DNA from: Micromonospora sp. WMMD882
Lineage (GTDB): Bacteria > Actinomycetota > Actinomycetes > Mycobacteriales > Micromonosporaceae
Assembly: GCF_027497255.1 (NCBI RefSeq)
Contig: NZ_CP114903.1
Location: 4,402,001 to 4,466,000, forward strand
Length of the DNA stretch: 64,000 nt
Reading direction: 5' to 3'
This document shows, piece by piece, positions 33,008 through 42,542 of this stretch. Below the pieces are notes generated by a model. It did no database searches and was not told where the DNA came from. It saw only the letters and a list, made by a program, of their open reading frames with translations. The number at the start of each line of letters is the position of its first letter. Positions within the stretch are counted from its first letter, which is position 1. The translations under genes were made by a program, and so were the position numbers.

Positions 33008-34446
33008 CGCGTCTGTCGTCCTTCGCTCGTCGTCTCGTCGCCGCCCGGCACGGGCAGCCCTATCCGACGGTACGACGACCCGGTACCGCCGTCACCCCCG
33101 CCGACCGTCGCCACGTCGGACATCACGCCCATCGAACGCGTTCCGCCGCCGTCCTGCATGCTGTAGGTAATCACGCCGGAACAGACCAGGACCAGCACGG
33201 CGAGCGCGATGACGGCCAGCACCGTGCGGGCGCTCACGCCGGACGCGGGCGGCGCGGGCGGCGGGCCGGGCTGGCGAGCGTACCCGATGGGGCGGTCCTG
33301 CCGCATCGGGGCCGCCGGCACGCTCGCGGCCCCGCGCGGGTAGCCGGGCGGGGCCATCGGCGGGCGCTGGTGGATCGGCGGCTGGGCGGCCGGGCGGGGC
33401 TGCGCCATCGGGCGGGGCTGGACAGCCGGCACGGGACGCGGCGGGGACACCGGGGCCGGGGCGGCCGGTCGGGCCGGGGCCGGCGGCCGGGGCTGCTGCT
33501 GCGGTACGACAGGTGGCCGGGGCTGCTGCCGTTGCGGCGGGCGGACCTGGGCCCGGGCCGGCGGCATGGCCGGCGAGGCCGGCGCGGCGCTGACCTGCCG
33601 GACGCCGCCGCCCGGTCGGCGCTGGTGGTTCAGGGCGGCCTTGATCTGTCGGGCCGCCCCGGCGAGCGCGGCGGCGGTGGGCCAGCGGGCCGCCGGGTCC
33701 TTGGCGAGCGCCCGGTCGACGAGCGCCCGGACGGGGGGCGGGATGTCCCCGGGCAGCGGCGGCGGGGCGTCCCGTACGTGCCGCATGGCGATTTCGAGGG
33801 GGTTGTCCCCCTCGAACGGGCGGCGGCCGGCCAGGCACTGGTAGGCGACCACCCCGAGGGCGTAGACGTCCGACGCGGGGGTGGCCACCGCGCCGGCCGC
33901 CTGCTCCGGTGAGATGTACGAGGCGGTGCCGAGCACCGAGCCGGCGGCGGTGAGCTGGCCGACCAGGTCGGAGCGGGCGATGCCGAAGTCGGTGAGCACC
34001 AGCGTGCCGTTCGGTCGGACCAGGAGGTTACCGGGCTTCACGTCGCGGTGCACGATGCCCTTGGCGTGCGCGGCGTGCAGCGCCTCCGCCGCCTGGGCGA
34101 CCAGCGCCATCGTCCGGGCCGGGGTGAGCCGGCCGACCCGGCCCAGGGTCGACGAGAGGGCGTCCCCCTCGACGTACTCCATGATCAGGAACGCGATCTG
34201 CTGGTCGTTGCCGAAGTCGTAGATGTCGACCACGCCCGGGTGGTTGATGGTCGCCATGGTCCGCGCCTCGCCACGGAACCGTTCGGCGAACCCGGGCTCG
34301 TCGAGCAGCGCCGGGAGCAGGCTCTTGACCGCGACGACCCGGCCGAGCACCTGGTCGGTGCCGCGCCAGACGTCACCCATGCCACCGCTGGCGATCCGCT
34401 CGTCGAGGCGGTAGCGGTTACCGAGCTGGACGCCGGGGCTGAGCAT
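33004..34446 (-). CDS. pknA: Ser/Thr protein kinase PknA
   Basis: A 480-residue protein. The kinase domain (about residues 8-265) includes IASGGMGDVWRGTD, VVAVKSLLPAL, IVHRDVKPGNLLV, TDFGIARSD and YISPEQAAGAV. Residues 290-425 are a Pro/Arg-rich linker, followed by a membrane helix (TVLAVIALAVLVLVCSGVIT) and a short outer tail without PASTA domains, as in mycobacterial PknA. It controls cell shape and division together with PknB. The start is 2 bp from the pbpA stop and its stop overlaps pknB, so the three are translated as a block. Confidence 0.95.
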   Translation of the reverse strand: MLSPGVQLGNRYRLDERIASGGMGDVWRGTDQVLGRVVAVKSLLPALLDEPGFAERFRGEARTMATINHPGVVDIYDFGNDQQIAFLIMEYVEGDALSSTLGRVGRLTPARTMALVAQAAEALHAAHAKGIVHRDVKPGNLLVRPNGTLVLTDFGIARSDLVGQLTAAGSVLGTASYISPEQAAGAVATPASDVYALGVVAYQCLAGRRPFEGDNPLEIAMRHVRDAPPPLPGDIPPPVRALVDRALAKDPAARWPTAAALAGAARQIKAALNHQRRPGGGVRQVSAAPASPAMPPARAQVRPPQRQQPRPPVVPQQQPRPPAPARPAAPAPVSPPRPVPAVQPRPMAQPRPAAQPPIHQRPPMAPPGYPRGAASVPAAPMRQDRPIGYARQPGPPPAPPASGVSARTVLAVIALAVLVLVCSGVITYSMQDGGGTRSMGVMSDVATVGGGDGGTGSSYRRIGLPVPGGDETTSEGRQTR

Positions 34447-34448
34447 GG

Positions 34449-35960
34449 TCACCGCCCTCCGGAGTCCGCGATCGCGGCCCGCATGATCTGCCCGGCGATC
34501 CGGGCCGCCTCGGCGCTGCCGCCGGAGCCGGCCGACTCCAGCAGCACGCACACCGCCGACACCGGGTTGCCGTTCTTGTCGAGCGCGAAACCGATGAACC
34601 AGCCGTGGTCCTCGGTGCCCTCGCCGGCCTGGGCGGTGCCGGTCTTGCCGCCGACGGTGTAGCCGCTGATCCGGGCGTTGCCGCCGGTGCCGTCGGTGAC
34701 CACGTGGGTCATCATCTCGCGCAGGTCGGCGGCCACCTGGCTGCTGACCGGCTGCCGGAGTTGTTTCGGGTCGGCGGTGTAGTAGCTGGTCGTCCGGTCC
34801 GGGCCGAGCAACTGCCGCACCAGGTACGGCCGCATCTGGGTACCGTTGTTCGCCACCGTGGCGGCGATCAGCGCGCCCTGCAGCGGGGTCATCCGGACGT
34901 CGAACTGGCCGATCGACGACTGGGCCAGTCCGGCCTGGTTGTCGCTGCCGTCCGGGTTCTGCATGTCACCGGTCCGGCTGGCGGCCACCGGCAGCCCGCG
35001 CTCGTCGAGGTGGCCGACGGTCAGGTCCTCCTGCTCGAAGCCGAACTGCCGGGCCTTCTCCTTGATCGTCGACGCCCCGAACCGCACGCCGAGCTGAGCG
35101 AACCCGGTGTTGCAGGACTCGGTGACGGCGTTGTCCAGGGTCACCTCGTCCTCCGGGCAGATCGACGGGGCGGCGTTGCGGATCGGTGTGCCGGAGGTGG
35201 GCGCGGTGTAGCTCGACCCGGCCGGGATGGCGGTCTCCGGGGTGACGCCGTTCTCCAGGGCGGCGGCGGCGACCACGATCTTGAAAGTCGAGCCGGGCGG
35301 CAGCGTCTCGCCCAGCGCCCGGTTCTTCAGCGGCCCGTTCGGATCGCCCTCCAGCTTGTTGTACGCCGCCGAGGCCGCCCGGGTGTCGTGGCTGGCCAGC
35401 GGGTTCGGGTCGTAGCTGGGCATCGAGACCAGCGCCTGCACCGCGCCGGTGCGCGGGTCGATGGCGACGGCCGCGCCCTTGGCCACGCCCTCGCGGTTCT
35501 CGGTCAACTGCTCGTACGCGGTGTCCTGGGCGCGCTTGGAGATGGTGAGCAGCACGTTGCCGCCGCCGGAGGGCTCACCGGTGAGCCGGAGCATGTCCCG
35601 GAACCGGTCGGCGAAGAGCTGGTCGCTGGTGCCGGCGAGGAAGTCGTTCTCGACCCGCTCGATGCCGGTGTCCCCGAGGTTGACCGGCTTGTAGCCCAGC
35701 ACGTGCGCGTACTTCGGACCGGCCGGGTAGCTGCGCAGGTACTTCAGCGTGCCGTCGGTCTCCTTGCTGGTAGCCACCGGGGTGCCGCCGGCCTCGATGT
35801 TGCCGCGCCTGCGCTCGTACTCGGCGACCTGGACCCGGCCGTTGTAGTCGCTGGTGCGGTACTCGTCGGCCTTGTAGCCCTGGATCCAGTTCAGGTTGAG
35901 GAAGAGCAGGCCGAACAGGACCATCACGACCACGCCGACCCGGCGGAGCGGTGCGTTCAC
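34449..35960 (-). CDS. pbpA: penicillin-binding protein, class B transpeptidase
   Basis: This 503-residue protein starts at GTG 35960, overlapping the rodA stop (GTGA). A signal anchor (GVVVMVLFGLLFLNLNWIQG) precedes the PBP dimerisation domain and the transpeptidase domain (about residues 150-500). Active-site motifs are SxxK in PPGSTFKIVVA, SxN in TESCNTGFAQL and KTG in VGGKTGTAQAG. It makes the crosslinks of the growing wall paired with the RodA glycosyltransferase encoded just upstream. In M. tuberculosis the homologue is a PknB substrate. Confidence 0.95.
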   Translation of the reverse strand: MNAPLRRVGVVVMVLFGLLFLNLNWIQGYKADEYRTSDYNGRVQVAEYERRRGNIEAGGTPVATSKETDGTLKYLRSYPAGPKYAHVLGYKPVNLGDTGIERVENDFLAGTSDQLFADRFRDMLRLTGEPSGGGNVLLTISKRAQDTAYEQLTENREGVAKGAAVAIDPRTGAVQALVSMPSYDPNPLASHDTRAASAAYNKLEGDPNGPLKNRALGETLPPGSTFKIVVAAAALENGVTPETAIPAGSSYTAPTSGTPIRNAAPSICPEDEVTLDNAVTESCNTGFAQLGVRFGASTIKEKARQFGFEQEDLTVGHLDERGLPVAASRTGDMQNPDGSDNQAGLAQSSIGQFDVRMTPLQGALIAATVANNGTQMRPYLVRQLLGPDRTTSYYTADPKQLRQPVSSQVAADLREMMTHVVTDGTGGNARISGYTVGGKTGTAQAGEGTEDHGWFIGFALDKNGNPVSAVCVLLESAGSGGSAEAARIAGQIMRAAIADSGGR

Positions 35961-37447
35961 GGGCGGATCACCTCCGTAGGGGCGCCGTGCAACTGCTCGG
36001 GCGGGCCGCCACCGGGGCGGCTGCCCGGGTTGCCGCCGACGCCGGCCGGTCGCCGTCCGGCGTCGGAGATCCGCAGCAGGGTGGCGACCAGCAGCCAGTT
36101 CGCCATCAGCGACGAGCCGCCGGCGGAGAGGAACGGGGTGGTCTGGCCGGTGAGCGGGATCAGGCCGCTGATCCCGCCGACGATCACGAAGACCTGGAGG
36201 CCGAGGGTGAAGGCGAGACCACCGGCGAGCAGCTTGCCGAACGAGTCCCGCACGGTGAGGGCGGCCCGCAGACCGCGCTGGACGATCAGCAGGTAGACCA
36301 CCAGCAGCGCGGAGAGACCGAACAGGCCGATCTCCTCGCCGATGCCGGCGAAGATGAAGTCGTTCTGCACCTCGGGCAGCACGTCCGGCGCGCCGCCGCC
36401 CGGCCCGGCCCCGAACAGGCCGCCGGTGCCGAGCGCGAGCAGCCCCTGCACGAGCTGGTAGCCGTCGGCCAGCGGGTCGCCGAACGGGTCCAGCCAGATC
36501 TCGGCCCGCAGGTAGAAGTTGGCGAACGGGCCGCCGACGGTGCTGCCCAGCAGGTAGGCCAGGTAGGCGCCGCCGAAGAACAGCACCAGACCGATCAGCA
36601 GCCAACTGACCCGCTCGGTGGCGATGTAGAGCGTCACCACGAACATGCCGAAGTACAGCAGCGAGGTGCCCAGGTCCTTCTCGAAGACCAGCACCATGAG
36701 GCTGATCAGCCAGACCACGACCACCGGGCCGAGATCCCGGCCCCGGGGGAGGTCGACGCCGAGGAAGCGCCGGCTGGCCAGCGACAGCACCTCCCGCTTG
36801 CGGACCAGGTAGTACGCGAAGAAGACCAGCAGGGCGAGCTTGGCGAACTCACCGGGCTGGATGGAGAAGCTGCCGATCCGGATCCACAGCTTGGCGCCGT
36901 TGATCTCGGAGAACCGGCCGGGCAGCACGGCCGGGATCATCACCAGCACGATGCCGGCGAGCCCGAGCGTGTACGCGTACCGGGAGACCGCCCGGTGGTC
37001 CCGCATGATCACCAGCAGCGCGGCGGCCAGGATCACCGACGCCAGCGTCCAGGCCAGTTGCCGGCCGCCGGTGCCGGCGAAGATGGCCAGGTCGGCCCGC
37101 TCGGCGGGGGCCGCGTCGGCCAGGTCGAGGCGGCGCAGGAAGCCGACGCCGATCCCGTTGAGCAGCGCCACCGCCGGCAGCAGGGCCGGGTCGGCGAACG
37201 GCGCGAAGTAGCGGATCACCACGTGCAGGCCGACGAAGACGACGGTGAGCGCGACCGCCGGCACCCAGAAGTCGCCGGTCACCGTGTCCAGCACGTTCGC
37301 CTCTACCGTCGCGCCGTACGCGGCGACCATGGCCATGGCCAGCGCGAGCAGCGACAGCTCCGCGTTGCGCCGGGACCGGGCCAGGCGTACGCCGGGCTGC
37401 TCGCCCGTCGTGCCGGGCGAGACTGCCGGAGTGGCCTGGGCGGTCAC
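35957..37447 (-). CDS. rodA: SEDS peptidoglycan glycosyltransferase RodA/FtsW
   Basis: The protein has 496 residues and about 12 membrane helices. SEDS signatures include NGAKLWIRIGSFSIQPGEFA, RDLGPVVVVWLISLMVLVFE, KDLGTSLLYFG and the C-terminal GLIPLTGQTTPFLSAGGSSL. The enzyme polymerises lipid II glycan strands. Partnered with the adjacent class B PBP it forms the elongation synthase. The C-terminal 45 residues are Gly/Pro-rich. It is third in the operon (fhaA, fhaB, pstP, rodA, pbpA, pknA, pknB), 28 bp after pstP. Confidence 0.95.
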   Translation of the reverse strand: MTAQATPAVSPGTTGEQPGVRLARSRRNAELSLLALAMAMVAAYGATVEANVLDTVTGDFWVPAVALTVVFVGLHVVIRYFAPFADPALLPAVALLNGIGVGFLRRLDLADAAPAERADLAIFAGTGGRQLAWTLASVILAAALLVIMRDHRAVSRYAYTLGLAGIVLVMIPAVLPGRFSEINGAKLWIRIGSFSIQPGEFAKLALLVFFAYYLVRKREVLSLASRRFLGVDLPRGRDLGPVVVVWLISLMVLVFEKDLGTSLLYFGMFVVTLYIATERVSWLLIGLVLFFGGAYLAYLLGSTVGGPFANFYLRAEIWLDPFGDPLADGYQLVQGLLALGTGGLFGAGPGGGAPDVLPEVQNDFIFAGIGEEIGLFGLSALLVVYLLIVQRGLRAALTVRDSFGKLLAGGLAFTLGLQVFVIVGGISGLIPLTGQTTPFLSAGGSSLMANWLLVATLLRISDAGRRPAGVGGNPGSRPGGGPPEQLHGAPTEVIRP

Positions 37448-37475
37448 GGTCGGATCCTCGGGGTCGGGCCGGCGC

Positions 37476-38921
37476 TCACTCGGGAGACCGGCAGCCCGCC
37501 GGCTCGCCCGGCGGAACCGTGTCGGTGGGCAGGGCTTCGGGGGTCGGGGAGACGCCCGGCGACGGGCTGACCGGCGCGGTGGGCCGGACGGTGGCGCGCG
37601 GGCTGCCCGGGGCCACGCCGGACGGCGTCGGCGACCCGACCGCGCCGGGCGGCGTGGCGGGTACGGAGGTCGGCGCGGCGGTGGGAACCGGCGGGCAGAT
37701 CGGCTTGAGGTTCGGGTTCGTCGGGTCGTCGTCGGTCAGCTCGGCCAGCCGACGGGTGGCGTCCGACTGGCTCTTGGCCTGGATGCCCTGCTTGACCCGC
37801 TCCTGCGCGGCGAGGGTCAGATCGTCCAGGCTGGCCGGGCTGGTGGCGTGGACGTTGGAGAGGTCCAGCCCGGCGATCTGACCCGGCACGCCCTGGAACA
37901 CCGCGAGCTGACCGTCGTCGGTGGCCCCGACGTAGTACTGCCGCTGGGTGTACGTGTAGCCGGCGTAGAGGCCGCCGCCGAGCAGGGCGAGCAGCACGAC
38001 CAGCAGGGCCGCCGTGCGGACCGGCCGGCGCCGGCGGCGTTCCGGCTCGTCGTCGCGGTTGGCGGCCGGCTCCTCGGGCGCCGGCGGCCGGGGGGCGGAG
38101 AGCGCCGAGGCGCGGGCCGCGGGCGTGGAGACGTCGGCCGAGGTGGCCATGCCGCGGTCCCGGGCGGCGGCGCCGCCGACGATCGGGCTCGCCTCGACGA
38201 TGTCGTGGTCGGTGGCGTCCGCGATGATCACGGTGATGTTGTCCGGCCCGCCGCCGCGCAGCGCGAGCTGGACCAGCCGCTCCACGCACTGCTGGGGGTC
38301 GGTGTACTCCCGCATGGAGTCCGCGATGGTCTCCGCGCTGACCACCCCGGAGAGTCCGTCGCTGCAGATGAGGTAGCGGTCGCCGGGGAGCACCTGGCGG
38401 ACGCTGTACTCCGGGTCGATGTCGCGGCCGTCGAGCGCCCGAGTGAGCAGCGAGCGCTGGGGGTGGCTGCTGGCCTCCTCGGCGCTGATCCGACCCTCGT
38501 CGACAAGCATCTGGACGTAGGTGTCGTCCTTGGTGACCTGGGCGAAATCACCGTTGCGGAGGAGGTACGCGCGGGAGTCGCCGATGTGCACCATGCCGAG
38601 CTTGGTGCCGGAGAAGAGGATCGCGGTGAGCGTGGTGCCCATCCCCTCCAACTGGGGGTTGGCGTCCACCGTGTCGCGGAGCTGCTGGTTGGCGGTGTCC
38701 ACGGCCTGGCGCAGCGCGTCGACGAGCGCGTCCCCCGGGACGTCCTCGTCGAGCGGTGCCATGGCACCGATGACGATGTTGCTGGCGACGTCACCGGCGG
38801 CCATGCCGCCCATGCCGTCAGCGACGGCGAGAAGCCGCGGTCCGGCGTAGACGGAATCCTGGTTACCGTCTCGGATCAGACCGCGGTCGCTGTGGGCCGC
38901 ATAGCGCAGGGTCAGAGTCAT
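37476..38921 (-). CDS. pstP: PP2C-type Ser/Thr phosphatase
   Basis: In this 481-residue protein residues 1-240 are the PP2C domain with metal-binding Asp residues in RDGNQDSVYAGP, AVADGMGGMAAG, YLICSDGLSGVV and GGPDNITVIIAD. A basic linker (RRRRRPVR) precedes one membrane helix (ALLVVLLALLGGGLYAGYTY) and a Pro/Thr/Ser-rich extracellular region. It is the only phosphatase in the block and reverses PknA/PknB phosphorylation. The start overlaps fhaB by ATGA. Confidence 0.95.
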   Translation of the reverse strand: MTLTLRYAAHSDRGLIRDGNQDSVYAGPRLLAVADGMGGMAAGDVASNIVIGAMAPLDEDVPGDALVDALRQAVDTANQQLRDTVDANPQLEGMGTTLTAILFSGTKLGMVHIGDSRAYLLRNGDFAQVTKDDTYVQMLVDEGRISAEEASSHPQRSLLTRALDGRDIDPEYSVRQVLPGDRYLICSDGLSGVVSAETIADSMREYTDPQQCVERLVQLALRGGGPDNITVIIADATDHDIVEASPIVGGAAARDRGMATSADVSTPAARASALSAPRPPAPEEPAANRDDEPERRRRRPVRTAALLVVLLALLGGGLYAGYTYTQRQYYVGATDDGQLAVFQGVPGQIAGLDLSNVHATSPASLDDLTLAAQERVKQGIQAKSQSDATRRLAELTDDDPTNPNLKPICPPVPTAAPTSVPATPPGAVGSPTPSGVAPGSPRATVRPTAPVSPSPGVSPTPEALPTDTVPPGEPAGCRSPE

Positions 38922-39406
38922 GGCCGTAATTCGAGAGAGGTGCGGCCGATCCGGATCGGCACGCCGAGGGGGACGGGGGTTGGTCCGGTGACCTTAGCGC
39001 GGTCCAGGTAGGTGCCGTTAGTCGAGCCGAGGTCCTCCACGAACCACTGGCCGTCGCGGGGCAGCAGCCGGGCGTGCCGCGCGGACGCGTAGTCGTCGGT
39101 GATGACCAGCGTCGAATCCTCCGCCCGGCCGATGGTGATCGGCGCTTCCCCGAGGGTGATCCGGGTGCCGGCGAGCTGCCCGGCGGTGACCACGAGCTGG
39201 TGGGCGGCCCGGCCGCGCTTGGCCTTCGCCGGTTTCGCCGCCGGCTGGCCGGTGGACGCGCCCACGGCGCGGGGCGCGGCGACGAGCCGGCCCGAGCGGG
39301 CCCCCGCGAAGAGGTCGCGCCGGATCACCCCCACCACCGTGAAGACGAAGATCCACAGCAGGATGAGGAACCCGAACCGGGCGACGGTGATGACCAGTTC
39401 CGGCAA
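38918..39406 (-). CDS. fhaB: FHA-domain membrane protein FhaB/FipA type
   Basis: This 162-residue protein has an N-terminal membrane helix (FGFLILLWIFVFTVVGVIRR), a basic Lys/Arg linker and a C-terminal FHA domain. The FHA domain (about residues 80-160) shows ITIGRAEDSTLVITDDYASA, RHARLLPRDGQWFVEDLGST and NGTYLDRAKV, with the phosphothreonine-binding Arg, Ser, Asn. FhaB/FipA recruits FtsZ/FtsQ when phosphorylated by PknA in mycobacteria. It lies 6 bp after fhaA and overlaps pstP by 4 bp. Confidence 0.94.
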   Translation of the reverse strand: MPELVITVARFGFLILLWIFVFTVVGVIRRDLFAGARSGRLVAAPRAVGASTGQPAAKPAKAKRGRAAHQLVVTAGQLAGTRITLGEAPITIGRAEDSTLVITDDYASARHARLLPRDGQWFVEDLGSTNGTYLDRAKVTGPTPVPLGVPIRIGRTSLELRP

Positions 39407-39412
39407 CTCGGG

Positions 39413-40174
39413 TCAGCCGTCCACGCGGAAGGTCAGGGTGGTGGTGCCGAGCTGGATCATGTCGCCCGGGTTCAGCGCGACGGCGGACACCCGCTGGCCG
39501 TTGACCATGGTGCCGTTGGTCGAGCCGAGGTCGGTCAGCACGACCTGGCCGCCGTCGAAGTCGAGCCGGGCGTGTCGCCGGGAGATGCCGACGTCGGGCA
39601 GCCGCAGGTTCGCCTGGTCGCCCCGGCCGATCACCGTCGAGCCCATCTGGAGCGGGTAGGTGCGGCCGTCGCCGGAGACCAGCCGGACGTTGCGCCCGCC
39701 GCCGTGGCCGGGGGGTGGGCCGTAGCCGCCGCCCTGGTCGTAGGACGGGTATCCGGGCGGGCCGGCGTCGTAGCCGGGCGCCGACACCGGGGCGACCTCG
39801 CCACCGGTGTAGACCTCGGCGGTGACCCGGAACATGCCGGTGTCCAGCCCCTCGCCCCGCTCGATCTCGACGATCACGTCGCCGTACACCGTCCACGCCT
39901 GCTCGCCGATGAACTCGGCCTGCGACTGGGCCAGCTCCTGGGCGAGCGCGGCGGCGTACGGCGCCAGCCGGCTGTGGTCGTACGGCGAGAGATCGATCAC
40001 GTAGCGGTTCGGCACCAGGGTGCGCCCGCCGGCCAGGATGGCCTTGTGCGCCTCAGCCTCCCGCTGCATGGCGTTGAGGATCTCCACGGGGTGGACCACC
40101 CCTTTGAAGACCTTGGCGAAGGCTCCCTCGACCAGGCCTTCCAGACGCTTCTCGAAGCGTTGCAGCACGCTCAC
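39413..40174 (-). CDS. fhaA: FHA-domain protein FhaA (DUF3662 + FHA)
   Basis: The protein has 253 residues from GTG 40174, chosen because GGAGGAG stands right before it and it gives the family start SVLQRFEKRLEGLVEGAFAK. An ATG 27 bases earlier is possible. Residues 1-120 are the DUF3662 domain, then a Gly/Pro/Tyr-rich linker, then the FHA domain (STVIGRGDQANLRLPDVGIS, RRHARLDFDG, LGSTNGTMVNGQRV). FhaA binds phosphorylated MviN/FhaA partners and curbs lipid II flipping in mycobacteria. It is first in the operon; the 238 bp upstream to tRNA-Leu should hold the main promoter. Confidence 0.94.
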   Translation of the reverse strand: MSVLQRFEKRLEGLVEGAFAKVFKGVVHPVEILNAMQREAEAHKAILAGGRTLVPNRYVIDLSPYDHSRLAPYAAALAQELAQSQAEFIGEQAWTVYGDVIVEIERGEGLDTGMFRVTAEVYTGGEVAPVSAPGYDAGPPGYPSYDQGGGYGPPPGHGGGRNVRLVSGDGRTYPLQMGSTVIGRGDQANLRLPDVGISRRHARLDFDGGQVVLTDLGSTNGTMVNGQRVSAVALNPGDMIQLGTTTLTFRVDG

Positions 40175-40412
40175 CGGCTCCTCCTCGGGTCCCGAGGACA
40201 TGATGGTATCCGGCCGTCGCTCGCGCAGCTCACACGCCGCTCGGCCGCCTGCTGTCGGCCCGTTCCGACGGGCCCTTACGGTCGTGCTACTCTTCTCCCC
40301 GCCACGAACGGTAACCGATCGCGGCGAGGGCCGGGAGCACGTACGATGTCCGGGCCACCCCCACTGGCGACAGCGAGGGCGGCACGCATTAGGGTGATCC
40401 AGGTCATGCCAC

Positions 40413-40498
40413 GGGGAAGTGGCGGAATGGCAGACGCGCACGGTTCAGGTCCGTGTGCCCGAAAGGGCGTGGGGGTTCAACTCCCCCCTTCCCCACCA
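40413..40498 (+). tRNA. tRNA-Leu(CAG)
   Basis: GGGGAAG acceptor, D-arm with GGCGGAATGGCAGACGCG, anticodon stem-loop CACGG-TTCAGGT-CCGTG (anticodon CAG, 40446-40448), long variable arm TGCCCGAAAGGGCG, T-arm GGGGGTTCAACTCCCCC, CTTCCCC, discriminator A and encoded CCA. This class II tRNA stands at the usual place next to fhaA in this group. Confidence 0.95.
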
Positions 40499-40607
40499 CA
40501 AGCCGAGGGCTCCGCAGCAGCGGGGCCCTCGATGCGTTGGCGGATCGCGCGGATCGTCACGTTATGCTCCGGTGGTTTCCTGCCCCCTACGACTCCTGGA
40601 GTGGCAT

Positions 40608-41681
40608 GTGAGTGTCGCGGTGGTGACCGGCTCGGGCGGTCTGATCGGCTCGGAGGCGGCCCGGCACTTCGCCGGCCTGGGCCTCGACGTGGTCGGCATC
40701 GACAACGACATGCGGCAGGAGTTCTTCGGCGCGGAGGCGTCCACCGCGTGGAACGTGCGCCGGCTCACCGACGAGCTGGGCGCGGCGTACGCGCACCACG
40801 GCATCGACATCCGCGACCGGGAGGCGCTGGCCAAGCTGTTCCGGCGGTACGGCCGCGACGTCGCCGTGGTGGTCCACACCGCCGCGCAGCCGTCCCACGA
40901 CTGGGCGGTCCGTGACCCGTTCACCGACTTCGACGTCAACGCGGCCGGCACGCTCAACGTGCTCCAGAACGTCCGCGAGCACTGCGTCGACGCGGCGGTG
41001 ATCCACTGCTCGACCAACAAGGTCTACGGCGACCGGCCGAACAGCCTGCCCCTGGTGGAGCGGGAGACCCGCTGGGAGATCGCGCCGGGCCACCCGTACG
41101 AGCAGGGCATCCGGGAGGACATGTCGATCGACGCCTGCCTGCACTCGGTCTTCGGGGCCTCCAAGGTCGCCGCCGACGTGATGGTCCAGGAGTACGGCCG
41201 CTACTTCGACATGAAGACCGCCTGTTTCCGGGGCGGCACGCTGACCGGCCCGGCGCACTCGGCGACCGAGCTGCACGGCTTCCTCGCGTACGTGATGCGC
41301 TGCAACATGGAGCGCCGGACGTACAAGATCTTCGGTTACCAGGGTAAGCAGGTGCGGGACGCCATCCACAGCTCGGACGTGGTGTCCGCGTTCGAGGCGT
41401 TCTTCCGCAACCCGCGCTCGGCGGCGGTCTACAACCTCGGTGGCGGACGGCACTCCAACACCTCGAACCGGGAGGCGTTCGCCCTGGCCGAGCAGATCAC
41501 CGGCCAGGAGATGATCACCGAGTACGTCGAGGCGAACCGGATCGGCGACCACAAGTGGTGGATCGGCTCCAACGAGGCGTTCCAGCAGGACTACCCCGAC
41601 TGGAAGCAGATCTACGACGTGCCGATGATCCTGCGGGAGATCCACGAGGCCAACGTCGAGAAGTGGGTGCCGCAGTCATGA
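40608..41681 (+). CDS. NAD-dependent sugar epimerase, CDP-paratose 2-epimerase-like
   Basis: This 357-residue extended short-chain dehydrogenase starts at GTG 40608 (TGGAGTG upstream). The NAD-binding loop is [17 protein letters not shown] with Asp in VVGIDNDMR. The catalytic region is [12 protein letters not shown], and the YxxxK equivalent is near [20 protein letters not shown] / FGASKVAAD. The sequence, with an insert between TNKVYGD and the second motif, resembles CDP-paratose/tyvelose 2-epimerases. The real sugar nucleotide is uncertain. It overlaps the WecB gene by ATGA, so both probably build the same surface glycan. Confidence 0.87.
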   Translation: MSVAVVTGSGGLIGSEAARHFAGLGLDVVGIDNDMRQEFFGAEASTAWNVRRLTDELGAAYAHHGIDIRDREALAKLFRRYGRDVAVVVHTAAQPSHDWAVRDPFTDFDVNAAGTLNVLQNVREHCVDAAVIHCSTNKVYGDRPNSLPLVERETRWEIAPGHPYEQGIREDMSIDACLHSVFGASKVAADVMVQEYGRYFDMKTACFRGGTLTGPAHSATELHGFLAYVMRCNMERRTYKIFGYQGKQVRDAIHSSDVVSAFEAFFRNPRSAAVYNLGGGRHSNTSNREAFALAEQITGQEMITEYVEANRIGDHKWWIGSNEAFQQDYPDWKQIYDVPMILREIHEANVEKWVPQS

Positions 41682-42481
41682 CCGCGCGCAAGCGGAACGT
41701 CCTCGGCGTCCTGGTCGACGCCACCGACTACGCCTCGGCCACCGAGGAGGTGGTCCGGGCCGCCCGGGAACGCCGGCCGCTGGCGCTGACCGCGCTGGCC
41801 GTGCACGGCGTGATGACAGGTGTCCTCGACCCGGCGCACAACGCCCGGCTGAACTCGTTCGACGTGGTCACCCCGGACGGCCAGCCGGTGCGCTGGGCGC
41901 TCAACCTGCTGCACTCCGCCGGGCTCGCCGACCGGGTGTACGGGCCGGAGCTGACCCTGCGGGTGCTGGCCCGGTTCGCCGACGAGGGGCTGCCGGTCTA
42001 CCTGTACGGCTCGACCGAGGAGACGCTGGGGCGGCTCATCCCGGCGTTGGAGCGGATGTTCCCGGCCCTCAAGATCGCCGGAGTGGAGCCGTCGAAGTTC
42101 CGCGCGGCGCAGCCCGGCGAGGACGCCGAGATCGCCGACCGGATCCGGGCCAGCGGCGCCCGGCTCGTCCTGGTCGGGTTGGGCTGCCCCCGGCAGGAGA
42201 TCTTCACGTACGCGATGCGCCCGTTGCTGGACATGCCGTTGATGGCGGTCGGCGCGGCCTTCGACTACCACGCGGGGCTGCTGCGCAACCCGCCGCCGTG
42301 GATGCAGCGCGCCGGGTTGGAATGGTTCTGGCGGCTCGGCCTGGAGCCGAAGCGCCTCTGGAAGCGGTACGTCATCCTCAACCCGGCGTACCTGGCCCGG
42401 CTGGGCGCGCAGAAGACCGGCCTGTGGAAGGCCCGCCCGCCCGCGCCGGCCACCGACCGCCCGTCCGGCTTCGCGGTCTGA
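41678..42481 (+). CDS. WecB/TagA/CpsF family glycosyltransferase
   Basis: A 267-residue GT26-family enzyme. Conserved elements are [89 protein letters not shown] and the C-terminal [19 protein letters not shown]. The family transfers an N-acetylmannosamine-like sugar to a lipid-linked acceptor (teichoic acid or capsule). Start ATG 41678 overlaps the epimerase stop. Together they look like a two-gene surface polysaccharide unit, ending at a strong terminator. The acceptor and donor are not known. Confidence 0.9.
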   Translation: MTARKRNVLGVLVDATDYASATEEVVRAARERRPLALTALAVHGVMTGVLDPAHNARLNSFDVVTPDGQPVRWALNLLHSAGLADRVYGPELTLRVLARFADEGLPVYLYGSTEETLGRLIPALERMFPALKIAGVEPSKFRAAQPGEDAEIADRIRASGARLVLVGLGCPRQEIFTYAMRPLLDMPLMAVGAAFDYHAGLLRNPPPWMQRAGLEWFWRLGLEPKRLWKRYVILNPAYLARLGAQKTGLWKARPPAPATDRPSGFAV

Positions 42482-42494
42482 TTCCGGTACGCGA

Positions 42495-42528
42495 AAGGGG
42501 CCCCGCCGGACGGTCGGCGGGGCCCCTT
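42495..42528. terminator. 14-bp stem bidirectional terminator
   Basis: AAGGGGCCCCGCCG and CGGCGGGGCCCCTT pair perfectly over a 6-nt loop. It serves the epimerase/WecB operon and the convergent subtilase gene. Confidence 0.88.
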
Positions 42529-42542
42529 GCCGTACGGCGTGC

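Noticed and set aside
35951..37570. 539-codon plus-strand frame opposite rodA
   Set aside because: Antisense shadow (Gln/His/Glu-rich) over a typical SEDS protein.
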